Assembly (NCBI RefSeq): GCF_003667315.2
Contig: NZ_RCTZ02000022.1
Location: forward strand, 1-64,000
Direction of reading: 5' to 3'
Source: Tropicibacter alexandrii
Lineage (GTDB): Bacteria; Pseudomonadota; Alphaproteobacteria; Rhodobacterales; Rhodobacteraceae
DNA: 64,000 nucleotides
Shown: positions 42,186-50,337 of the stretch, one piece after another
Layout: each line of letters starts with the position of its first letter
How positions within the stretch are numbered: position 1 is the stretch's first letter
Position numbers and translations under genes: made by a program
Notes under the pieces: model-generated
Told to the model about the DNA's origin: nothing
What the model saw: only the letters and a program-made list of their open reading frames with translations
Databases searched by the model: none

Positions 42186-43484
42186 TCAGTACCGGTTCGC
42201 GATCGGCAGGTCCTCGGCCGGGAAGAGGCTGATGACCTCGCAGCCGGTTTCCGTCACGACGACCTCTTCCTCGATCCGCGCGGCGCTGTATCCGTCGGCG
42301 GCGGGGCAGTAGGTTTCCAGCGCAAAGACCATACCGGTCTGGATCTCCATCGGGTGGTCAAGGCTGATCGCCCGGCTGATGATCGGCCGTTCATGCAGCG
42401 CCAGCCCCAGCCCGTGGCCGAATTGCAGGCCGAAGGCCGCGTCTTCGTTCGGGAAGCCAAGGCTTTCGGCGGTGGGCCAGACCTCGGCGACCTTGTCGGT
42501 GGTCACACCCGGTTTGATCATTGCGATCGAGGCGTCGATCCATTCGCGCGCCTTCACATAGGCATCGTTCTGCGCGGGCGTTGCCCGCCCGACATTGAAG
42601 GTGCGGTAGTAGCAGGTCCGATAGCCCTGATAAGACTGGAGAATATCGAAGAACGCCTGATCGCCGGGGCGGATCAGCCTGTCGGTGAAGTTGTGCGGGT
42701 GCGGGTTGCAGCGTTCACCGGAAATGGCGTTGATCGCCTCGACATCGTCCGAGCCCATCTCGTAGAGCATCTTGTTGGACAGGGCGACGATGTCGCTTTC
42801 ACGCACGCCGGGTTTCAGTTCCTCGTAGATCATGTGGTAGACGCCATCGACCATGCTGGCCGCCTGCGTCAGCAGCTGGATTTCGTCCCAGTTCTTGATC
42901 TCGCGCGCGGCGAGCATGATCTGCTGGCCGTCGATCACGTTCAGGCCCTCTTCCTGCAGCGCGTGGAACATGGCGGTTTCGGCATAGTCGACACCGACCG
43001 GCATGTTGGCCATGCCCGCGTCGCGGATCAGCCCGGCGATCTGCTTGGCGTATTTCTTCATCAGGCCGAATTCCGGCGGGATAGTGCCGCGCATGCCGAC
43101 GACGCCCGCCAGACAATGATCGGGTTCCAGCCAGTCGGAATAGCGCTTGTGGTGCTCGGCGGCGCTGCCGAAATCCCAGACGTAGGGGCTGTCATCGCCG
43201 GTCAGCAGGCAGAAGCGGCACATCTTGTCCCGCTCCCATTCGCCGATCTTGGTCGCCGAGACGTAGCGGATATTGTTCACATCGAACAACAGCAGCGTGC
43301 CCGCAGGCGAGTTCTGCAAGGCCTGCCGGGTGCGCGCAAGGCGGTAGCGGCGCAGGCGGTCGTGGTCGATGCGGCGTTCGAAATCCACCGAGGTATGGCC
43401 CCAGGCAGGAAGGCGGTCACGCCATTCCCAATTGGGTTCCAGATCCTTCGGGGTGAGCAGGTTCGGCATCAGGGCGCGGGACAT
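42186..43484 (-). CDS. M24-fold (creatinase/prolidase-like) protein lacking one metal ligand
   Basis: This 432-residue protein has the pita-bread fold: an N-terminal creatinase-like domain (LLLFDVNNIRYVSATKI) and a C-terminal M24 domain. Metal-site remnants are Asp in DQAFFDIL, His in FGHGLGLALHE, Glu in FALETYCP and Glu in ARIEEEVVV. The second Asp, ten residues after the first in active peptidases, is replaced by Cys (GYRTCYYRT). It may therefore be a creatinase-like or lyase enzyme rather than a peptidase; DddP DMSP lyases share the fold. Its substrate is unknown. Confidence 0.85.
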   Translation of the reverse strand: MSRALMPNLLTPKDLEPNWEWRDRLPAWGHTSVDFERRIDHDRLRRYRLARTRQALQNSPAGTLLLFDVNNIRYVSATKIGEWERDKMCRFCLLTGDDSPYVWDFGSAAEHHKRYSDWLEPDHCLAGVVGMRGTIPPEFGLMKKYAKQIAGLIRDAGMANMPVGVDYAETAMFHALQEEGLNVIDGQQIMLAAREIKNWDEIQLLTQAASMVDGVYHMIYEELKPGVRESDIVALSNKMLYEMGSDDVEAINAISGERCNPHPHNFTDRLIRPGDQAFFDILQSYQGYRTCYYRTFNVGRATPAQNDAYVKAREWIDASIAMIKPGVTTDKVAEVWPTAESLGFPNEDAAFGLQFGHGLGLALHERPIISRAISLDHPMEIQTGMVFALETYCPAADGYSAARIEEEVVVTETGCEVISLFPAEDLPIANRY

Positions 43485-43550
43485 GGGGGGCTCCTTCGGG
43501 CGCGCGGGGCGGCCCGTTTAACGTGTTGAGATTTATGGAAAGTCAGGGGC

Positions 43551-44360
43551 TTACTTGGTGACCCAGCCACCGTCGATCGAGATCATCTGACCGGTCATGT
43601 AGTCGCTGTCATCGCTGGCGAGGAACGACGCCGTGCCGGTGATGTCCTCGGGATAGGAGACGCGCTTGATCACCAGATTGTTGGCGACGATGTCGTCATA
43701 GGCCTGCCCCTCGCGCTCCTTGAAGCCTATCTCGACGAGGTCCTTGTCGAGCTGCTCCCACAGCGGGGTGACCACCACGCCCGGCGCATAGCCATTGACG
43801 GTGATGTTATGCTCGGCCAGACCCAGCGCGCCGCATTCCGTCAACGCCAGACAGCCGTATTTCGAGGTGCAATAGACCGTCACGTCGACCAGCGGTTTCT
43901 TGGACGCGATCGAGCCGACATTGATCAGCTTGTAGGGGTGACCCTCCATCGGCCCTTGGGCGATCATCTGGCGGGCGGCTTCCTGCATGCCCAGCCACAT
44001 CGCCTTTGTGTTGACGTTCATGATCATGTCCCAGTTGTCCTCATCGATATCCATGAAGAACCGGGGCTTGTTCAGGCCCGCATTGAACAGCGCAACGTTG
44101 ATCGAGCCGAACGCATCGACCGTGGCGGCGACGGCGGCGGCGTTGTCGGCGCGGCTGGTCACGTCCATCCGGACGGCGACGGCGCGGCCATTGCCCTTGG
44201 CGTTGATGGCCTCCGCGACTTTTTGCGCCTCGGCCTCGTCCAGATCGCCAAGGCAGACGTTCGCGCCGTGGGCGGCAAAGGCCTCGGCATTGGCTTGGCC
44301 CATGCCGCGGGCCGCGCCGGTGATGAGAATGTTCTTACCCTTGAGGCGGTTGGGGTCCAT
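43551..44360 (-). CDS. SDR-family dehydrogenase
   Basis: This 269-residue SDR has TGAARGMGQAN (cofactor), NAGLNKPRFFMD, and VYCTSKYGCLALT (YxxxK form CTSK with Tyr). It is very like the plus-strand SDR at 47,477-48,289 (shared NAGxNKPxxFMD and the TGQMxxIDGG end), so the two probably arose by duplication and act on related substrates. It lies 19 bp downstream of the fusion regulator gene, in the same operon. Confidence 0.9.
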   Translation of the reverse strand: MDPNRLKGKNILITGAARGMGQANAEAFAAHGANVCLGDLDEAEAQKVAEAINAKGNGRAVAVRMDVTSRADNAAAVAATVDAFGSINVALFNAGLNKPRFFMDIDEDNWDMIMNVNTKAMWLGMQEAARQMIAQGPMEGHPYKLINVGSIASKKPLVDVTVYCTSKYGCLALTECGALGLAEHNITVNGYAPGVVVTPLWEQLDKDLVEIGFKEREGQAYDDIVANNLVIKRVSYPEDITGTASFLASDDSDYMTGQMISIDGGWVTK

Positions 44361-44378
44361 GGTGTTTCCTCCCTTTTG

Positions 44379-46208
44379 TCACGCTGTCCCGTTTGCTCTT
44401 ATGAGCTCGTCTGCGCGCGCCTGAGCCCGGCGCAGCGTCTCGCGCGGGGTTTGCAGCCCGCGGAGCATGTCGTGGAATTCCTCGCCGCAGATCTGAAAGA
44501 TGCCGCCGATCTCGGGCACCGGCGGACGCGGCCAGAATTGCAATTCGTCGCGCCAAGACATGCCGTCCACTGCCTCGAAGATCGTCGAGGTGCGGCGCAC
44601 CTCGGGGTCCGAGCCCACGGAGTAGCGCGGATTGGTGCGGCTGCCGTTCTGCACGAACAGCTTCTGCGCCTCGGGCGATGTGAAGACACGCAAGGCCTCG
44701 ACGGCGGCAGGCACCCGTTCGGGCGCGAGATTGGCGGGGATGCCCATCACGTAGCCGCCCACCGGGGCGACGGGCTGCGCCCCCGGCGCGGGCGGGTGCG
44801 GCAGATAGGTGGTCTGGCCACTGGCGGGCGAGGTCTCGTCCAGTTCGAAATACGGCGCGAGCAGCGTATAGCCGTAGGCCATCGCGACCTTGCCCGACGC
44901 ATAGGGGCGGACCCGCTCGTACCAAGACATCGACAGGATGTCCGGCGGCGAATATTTCAGCAGTTCAAGCAGGAATTCCGCCACGTGCAACCCGGCCTCG
45001 GTGTCGATCATCGCGCGATAGCCGCCTTGGGCGAGCTGCTCGGTGCGAAAGCCTCCGGCGGCTTCGGGCAGGTCGAGGATCGGCTGCCCGAAATCGGCAA
45101 AGGTCATCAGCACCGTGTGGCCAAGGGCCGTGCCCCGCGCCGCGTTCCACGCGATGCCGTACTTGCCGCGCTTGGGGTCGTGCAGGGCGCGGGCGGCATG
45201 CAGCAGGGCGTCAGTGCTGGTCGGCGGCTCGAGCCCGGCTTCGGCAAAGATGTCATGGCGGTAGAACAGCAATTCGGGCGTGGTCTGCGCGGGCACCCCA
45301 TAGGCCCTTCCCCCCCAATGCGCCCCTTGCCAACCGGCGGTGTGAAAATCCGCCGGGTCCAGCCGTTCCAGATCCATCACGTCGTCCAAAGGCGTCAGCA
45401 CGTTGCGGCTGGCGAACTCGCCGATCCAAGGCAGGTCGACGGCGATGATGTCATAGCGGCTGGTTTCGCGCGCGGCGTTGCGCAACGCCTCTTCGCGCAG
45501 GCGGTCGATGGAAAAGGCGCGCTGGCTGATATCGGTGCCGATGCTTTGCTCGAACTGGCGCTTGAGGTTGTCCATGACCATGAAGGTCGGATCGCCATGC
45601 ACCAGAACCCGCAATCCGCCCGACAGCTTGAGCGGCTCGCCCAGCACGCGCAGCGGCGGAATGGATTGCGCCGAGGTATAGCTGCCGCCGAAATAGTAAT
45701 CCTTGGCATCGCGGTTGCGCGCGACGCCGCCAAAGGCCCGCTCGCCAAGGCGCCGTAGGCGGCCGGACATCTGCATCCAGGTTTCCAGCATGGTGTCGCT
45801 GGGATGCAGGGAAAAGCTCTTGCCAGTGGCGGTGCGAGGACGCTGTTCGATCAAACCCACATCGATCATTTCGCGCAGGCGACGGTTGGCCGTGGCATAA
45901 GGCACGCAACTGGCGCTGATCAACGAGGTCGCGGTGACTGTCCTGCCGTCGAAATGACCCTGAAGCAGGTGGATCGCCATGCGCAGGTGGGCGTTCGGCG
46001 CAAAGATGTCGAGCGCGCCATCCACCTCATTGCTGAACGCCTCTAGGAAGGTCAGCATCTCGACGGCCTCGGGCTGCGCCGATGGCGCTGCCGGACTGCG
46101 TCGGGTATGTCCTCCCATGTCGTTCATCGCGAAAGCGGACCTTTTTCTGTCGGGCTTAACCTGCGACGCCTTTGTCGCATCCAATCTGGATGAATCGCGT
46201 TGCGCCAT
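44379..46208 (-). CDS. Fusion of winged-helix DNA-binding domain and ABC solute-binding domain (regulator)
   Basis: This protein has 609 residues from the ATG at 46208, fixed by GAGGAGG upstream. Residues about 40-165 form a helical, MarR-like winged helix (LRMAIHLLQGHFDGRTVTATSLISAS, YATANRRLREMIDVGLI). From about residue 195 on the protein is a type 1 extracellular solute-binding domain (RVLVHGDPTFMVMDNLKRQFEQ, YDIIAVDLPWIGEFASRNVL, WQGAHWGGRAYGVPAQTTPELLFYRHDIFAEAGL). There is no signal peptide, so the sugar-binding domain would sense ligand in the cytoplasm. It is divergent from an RbsB-type importer across a TTTGGATA palindrome. Confidence 0.85.
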   Translation of the reverse strand: MAQRDSSRLDATKASQVKPDRKRSAFAMNDMGGHTRRSPAAPSAQPEAVEMLTFLEAFSNEVDGALDIFAPNAHLRMAIHLLQGHFDGRTVTATSLISASCVPYATANRRLREMIDVGLIEQRPRTATGKSFSLHPSDTMLETWMQMSGRLRRLGERAFGGVARNRDAKDYYFGGSYTSAQSIPPLRVLGEPLKLSGGLRVLVHGDPTFMVMDNLKRQFEQSIGTDISQRAFSIDRLREEALRNAARETSRYDIIAVDLPWIGEFASRNVLTPLDDVMDLERLDPADFHTAGWQGAHWGGRAYGVPAQTTPELLFYRHDIFAEAGLEPPTSTDALLHAARALHDPKRGKYGIAWNAARGTALGHTVLMTFADFGQPILDLPEAAGGFRTEQLAQGGYRAMIDTEAGLHVAEFLLELLKYSPPDILSMSWYERVRPYASGKVAMAYGYTLLAPYFELDETSPASGQTTYLPHPPAPGAQPVAPVGGYVMGIPANLAPERVPAAVEALRVFTSPEAQKLFVQNGSRTNPRYSVGSDPEVRRTSTIFEAVDGMSWRDELQFWPRPPVPEIGGIFQICGEEFHDMLRGLQTPRETLRRAQARADELIRANGTA

Positions 46209-46268
46209 CCCTGACCTCCTCGCAAGATGTCCAATGTGATCGCCATAACGTATCGCGAAAGCGTCCAT

Positions 46269-46290
46269 TTTGGATATAAACTTATCCAAA
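46269..46290. promoter_or_regulatory. Operator candidate for the fusion regulator
   Basis: TTTGGATA and TATCCAAA face each other across six bases in the divergent region between the regulator (start 46208) and the importer (start 46442). The surrounding AT-rich bases suit a promoter. Binding by the neighbouring regulator is inferred. Confidence 0.6.
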
Positions 46291-46441
46291 CCGAACATTT
46301 TCGCGGATTTAGAGGAGGGGGAAAGCGGGCAATCTCCGAGTCGATCGTTCGGTAGCGCCGGATGATGGTTGGGCGTCCGGAGGAGGCCCCGGGCCGCCCG
46401 AAGAGGGACCGTCGCCCGTATCAATTCTAGGGAGGAATACC

Positions 46442-47404
46442 ATGAAGATCAGGACTATCCTGGCAGTGACCACCGCAGCCGCCACCCTTGCCGGGGCTGC
46501 CTATGCCGAAAGCCATGGCGGCACCATGAAGATCGGCATCACCCAGAACAACGTGGGTGTCGACAGCTATCAGACCACCTACGAAAAGGCCTTCATCGAG
46601 GCAGCCGAAGCCAACGACATGGTCGAGACCGTCGTGCTGGACGCAGGCGGCGACGTGGCCCGCCAGATCGCCCAGATGGAAGACCTCATCCAGCAGGAAG
46701 TCGACGCCATCATCATCTGGCCGACCAATGGCGAAGCAGTCATCCCCGCCGTCCGCAAGGCGCACCAGGCCGGTATCCCGGTGATCGTCACCAACTCCAA
46801 CATCGCCGAGCAAGGCTTTGATTTCGTGAAGTCCTTCTCGGGGCCCGACAACATCACGCAGGGCGCGCGCTCGGCCGAGATCATGTGCGACAAGTTCAAG
46901 GACATGGGCATCGAAGACGAGGCGCAGGTCGTCCACATCACCGGCCAGCCGGGCTACACCACCGCCATCGAGCGCGCCAAGGGCTTCGAGGATCGCCTGC
47001 CCGAGGTCTGCCCGAACGTGACCGTCGTCGACACCCAGCCCGGCGACTGGAACCGCGAGAAGTCGCAGCAGGTCATGGAAGCCTTCCTGGTCAAGTATGA
47101 CGACATCGACGGTGTCTATGCCGGGGACGACAACATGGGCGTGGGCGCACTCAACGCCGCCAAGGCCGCGGGCCGCGAGGGCATCATCTTCGTCGGCGCC
47201 ACCAACTTTGCGGTTGGCTACGAGGCGATGGCCGCAGGCGATTACTGGGGGTCGATCTACCAGTCGCCGGTCGATGACGCCAAGGCTGCGCTGCAGACCG
47301 CCATCGACGTTCTGGGTGGCGAGGACGTGCCCTTCCTGAACTACTTCGACACGCCGAAGATCACGCAGGACAACATGGACGAGTTCACCAAGCCGGTGTT
47401 CTGA
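46442..47404 (+). CDS. Sugar ABC transporter substrate-binding protein (RbsB type)
   Basis: This 320-residue protein has a signal peptide to about AAYAES, then the two-lobed Peripla_BP_4 fold: KIGITQNNVGVDSYQTTYEKAF, AIIIWPTNGEAVIPAV, GIPVIVTNSNI and DGVYAGDDNMGVGALNA. Ribose- and galactose-type binding proteins share these. The start follows GGGAGG. It supplies the permeases and ATPase encoded 1 kb downstream; a strong hairpin after its stop would keep its message level high. Confidence 0.93.
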   Translation: MKIRTILAVTTAAATLAGAAYAESHGGTMKIGITQNNVGVDSYQTTYEKAFIEAAEANDMVETVVLDAGGDVARQIAQMEDLIQQEVDAIIIWPTNGEAVIPAVRKAHQAGIPVIVTNSNIAEQGFDFVKSFSGPDNITQGARSAEIMCDKFKDMGIEDEAQVVHITGQPGYTTAIERAKGFEDRLPEVCPNVTVVDTQPGDWNREKSQQVMEAFLVKYDDIDGVYAGDDNMGVGALNAAKAAGREGIIFVGATNFAVGYEAMAAGDYWGSIYQSPVDDAKAALQTAIDVLGGEDVPFLNYFDTPKITQDNMDEFTKPVF

Positions 47405-47419
47405 TCGCTCCTCCTGCGG

Positions 47420-47443
47420 TGCGGGGGCCTGTGTGCCCCCGCA
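47420..47443 (+). terminator. Hairpin after the binding-protein gene
   Basis: TGCGGGGGC and GCCCCCGCA form a perfect 9-bp stem with a 6-base loop, 15 bases after the stop. The T-rich stretch is short (TTGTGTAT), so partial termination is likely. Confidence 0.6.
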
Positions 47444-47476
47444 TTGTGTATAGCCTTCAACAAATACGACACGAGG

Positions 47477-48289
47477 ATGCACACCATGGGACGTGTGACG
47501 GATCGCGTTTGCCTTGTCACAGGGGCCGCGCGGGGCATCGGGCGCGCCATCGGCGAGGCGCTGCTGGACGAAGGGGCCAAGGTCTGCTTTGCCGATATCG
47601 ACGGTGAGGGCGCCGCCCACGTGGCCGAGGCAAACCGCGCGCAGCACGGCGATCGGGTGACCTCGGCGCAGGTCGACGTGACGAACCGCGCGCAGGTCCG
47701 CGCGATGATCGCGCACACGGTCGACACCTTTGGCCGCCTCGACGTCAAGTTCAACAATGCCGGCGTCAACAAGCCCATGAACTTCATGGATGTGGACGAG
47801 GCCAACTGGAATTTCATCATGGGGGTCAACGGCTTGGGCTGCATGATCGGCATGCAGGAAGCGGCGCGTCAGATGATCGCGCAGGGCCCCGGCCCCGACG
47901 GCATGACCGGCAAGATCGTCAACACCGCCTCGATCGCCAGCCGACAGGGCTTCGACAATGTCGCGCCCTATTGCGCATCGAAATTCGCCGTCGTCTCGCT
48001 GACGCAATCGGGCGCGCGGGATCTGGCCAAACATGGTATCACGGTCACGGGATTTGCACCCGGCGTGGTCCGGACGGAAATGTGGGAGCAGGTCGACCAA
48101 GACCTGATGGAGATCGGCGCCGCCGAGCGCCCCGGACAGGCGATGGAGGAGTTCTCATCCTCCATCCTCAAGGGCCGCGTCGCCAATCCGCCGGACATCA
48201 CCGGAACGACGACGTTTCTGGCCTCGAAGGACAGCGACTACATGACCGGCCAGATCGTCATGATCGACGGCGGCATGACGCTGGTCTGA
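47477..48289 (+). CDS. SDR-family dehydrogenase
   Basis: This protein has 270 residues from the ATG at 47477 (a second Met at 47486 is possible). TGAARGIGRAIGEAL (cofactor), NNAGVNKPMNFMD, and YCASKFAVVSLT (YxxxK) mark a classical SDR. It resembles the minus-strand SDR at 43,551-44,360. Lying between binding-protein and permease genes, it probably oxidises the imported sugar, sugar alcohol or sugar acid. Confidence 0.92.
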   Translation: MHTMGRVTDRVCLVTGAARGIGRAIGEALLDEGAKVCFADIDGEGAAHVAEANRAQHGDRVTSAQVDVTNRAQVRAMIAHTVDTFGRLDVKFNNAGVNKPMNFMDVDEANWNFIMGVNGLGCMIGMQEAARQMIAQGPGPDGMTGKIVNTASIASRQGFDNVAPYCASKFAVVSLTQSGARDLAKHGITVTGFAPGVVRTEMWEQVDQDLMEIGAAERPGQAMEEFSSSILKGRVANPPDITGTTTFLASKDSDYMTGQIVMIDGGMTLV

Positions 48290-48347
48290 CCGGCGGGACG
48301 TCCGGCACGACACATATACAGGCCTGCGCGATTCAAGGGAGGGGATC

Positions 48348-49322
48348 ATGGCAACACTTGACCGACGACAGATCGGCAGCATCTTGGCGAAACAGGGTAT
48401 CCTGATCGCCTTTGCGCTGTTCATGATCGTCTTCACCATCGCCAATCCGAAATTCATCAGCATCGACAACGTGTTCAGCGTCGTTCGGTCCTCGGCCATC
48501 CTTGGCGTCATGGCGCTGGGGGTGACCTTTGTGGTGATCAGCGGCAATCTCGACCTCAGCGTGGGGTCGATGATGTCGTTCTCGACCATCGTGGTGCTGG
48601 ACCTGCACGACAAGATCGGACCGCTGCTGGCGATCCCGGCGATGTTTGCCATGACGCTGTGCCTTGGCGCCTTCATCGGGTTCCTCGTCGGCTATCTCAG
48701 GCTGAATTCCCTGATCGTGACGCTGGGCATGTTGTCGGCCATCCACGGCCTGACGCTGACCTATTCCGGCGGCCAGAACATGGACATCGCCGACAAGGAA
48801 GGCACGTGGTTTTCCGTCTTCGGCCAAGGCTCGGCGCTTGGCATCCCGGTGCCGATCCTGATCTTTGTCGGGTTGGCGGCGCTGCTGGGCATCGCCTTGG
48901 CGCGCACCCCCTTCGGGCGCAAGGTCTATGCGGTGGGCGGCAACGGCACCGCGGCGACCTTTTCCGGGATCAAGCGCGCGCGCACCGTGTTTACCTGCTA
49001 CCTGATCTCGGCGGGCTGCGTGGCCACCGCCGGAATGATGCAGGCCAGCCGGTCGCTGGGCTCGCAGAACACCGTGGGACAGGGCTTGGAGCTGGAGGTT
49101 CTGGCCGCCGTCATCCTTGGCGGGGCGTCCCTTCTGGGCGGCTCGGGCACGATCTTCAAGACCGTGATCGGCGTGCTGATCCTCGGCTTCATCCAGAACG
49201 GCCTGCTGCTGGTCGGCCTGCAATTCTACGTCCAGTTCGTCGTGACCTGGGTCATCATCATCCTTGCGGTCTGGCTCGATATTGCAGCCAAGCGCGGCAA
49301 GCTGTTCTCGCATATCGCCTGA
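48348..49322 (+). CDS. Sugar ABC transporter permease (RbsC type)
   Basis: This 324-residue protein has about nine hydrophobic segments and the family stretch VMALGVTFVVISGNLDLSVGSMM near the N-terminus, with AVGGNGTAATFSGIKRAR and AAVILGGASLLGGSGTI later. It is preceded by GGGAGGG and followed, 13 bp on, by a second permease gene. The two would form a heterodimeric channel. Confidence 0.93.
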   Translation: MATLDRRQIGSILAKQGILIAFALFMIVFTIANPKFISIDNVFSVVRSSAILGVMALGVTFVVISGNLDLSVGSMMSFSTIVVLDLHDKIGPLLAIPAMFAMTLCLGAFIGFLVGYLRLNSLIVTLGMLSAIHGLTLTYSGGQNMDIADKEGTWFSVFGQGSALGIPVPILIFVGLAALLGIALARTPFGRKVYAVGGNGTAATFSGIKRARTVFTCYLISAGCVATAGMMQASRSLGSQNTVGQGLELEVLAAVILGGASLLGGSGTIFKTVIGVLILGFIQNGLLLVGLQFYVQFVVTWVIIILAVWLDIAAKRGKLFSHIA

Positions 49323-49335
49323 GGAGGGTCGGTTC

Positions 49336-50337
49336 ATGAAACAAGGCACACTCTCCAAGGCGCTCAAGGGCGGCGCGATCTGGGGCTTCATCGTACTGGA
49401 ACTGGTGTTTTTCAGCATCGCGGGCGAATACCTGTCGCTGTCGGACAAGGCCTTCATGGATTGGGAGAACATGCTGCTGCTGTTCAAGCAATCCGCCCCC
49501 ATCGGCATCATCGCCATGGGCATGACCATCGTCATGGTCAACGGCAATATCGACCTTTCCGTCGGCGCGACCTTCGCGATTGCCGCCATCATCCTGCTCG
49601 ACAGCATGACTTGGCCGATCTTTGCGGGTCTGGGCGACTGGGTGATCCCGCTGGCGTGGTTGCTGGCGCTGCTGGTGGGCACGGCTCTGGGCGCGCTGAA
49701 CGGGTTCATCGTGTGGAAGACCGGCGTCGATGCCTTCATCGTCACGCTCGGGTCCATGCTGGGCTATCGCGGCATCGTCTTCATGTTCAACGGCGAGAAC
49801 CCGACCAGCCACCTCAACTGGACACTGGTCGATTTCGCCGAAGCGGAATTCCTGGGCTTTGCCACGGCGACATGGTTCCTGCTGGGCGTGACGCTGATCA
49901 TGTGGTTCGTGATGGCGCGCACCGTGCATGGCCGCAACGCCTATGCCATCGGTGACAATCGCGAGGCGGCGGTCAATGCGGGCATCCGCGTCGGTCCGCA
50001 CATGATGATCAACTTTGCGATCATCGGCTTTCTCGCGGCGCTGTCGGCGGTGGTCTTCTATTCGGAAAGCGGGTCGGTGAACCCCAATGACGGGCAATTG
50101 TACGAGCTGTGGGTCATCACCGCCGTCGTGCTGGGCGGGACCAAGATCACCGGCGGCGCGGGCAATGTGATCGGCACCTTTGGCGGGGTCATCGCCATCC
50201 AGCTTCTGCGCAAGGGGTTGGGCCATATCGGGGCCGATACCTCGACCGTGAACCTCGTGATCGGCCTGATCCTGATCGCGGTGCTGTTCCTCGACAAGCA
50301 ACTCAACGTCAAAGGCAAAGAGGAGCTCAGGGTATGA
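49336..50337 (+). CDS. Sugar ABC transporter permease (RbsC type), second
   Basis: This protein has 333 residues from the ATG at 49336 (GAGGAGGG upstream). IIAMGMTIVMVNGNIDLSVGATF and AVVLGGTKITGGAGNVIGTFGGV are the RbsC-family signatures. Its stop overlaps the ATPase start (ATGA). It pairs with the preceding permease; having two different RbsC proteins is a common variant of this transporter family. Confidence 0.93.
   Translation: MKQGTLSKALKGGAIWGFIVLELVFFSIAGEYLSLSDKAFMDWENMLLLFKQSAPIGIIAMGMTIVMVNGNIDLSVGATFAIAAIILLDSMTWPIFAGLGDWVIPLAWLLALLVGTALGALNGFIVWKTGVDAFIVTLGSMLGYRGIVFMFNGENPTSHLNWTLVDFAEAEFLGFATATWFLLGVTLIMWFVMARTVHGRNAYAIGDNREAAVNAGIRVGPHMMINFAIIGFLAALSAVVFYSESGSVNPNDGQLYELWVITAVVLGGTKITGGAGNVIGTFGGVIAIQLLRKGLGHIGADTSTVNLVIGLILIAVLFLDKQLNVKGKEELRV

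Noticed and set aside
41064-43529. 821-codon plus-strand frame over the SDR and M24 genes
   Set aside because: It covers three well-supported minus-strand genes and has no recognisable product.
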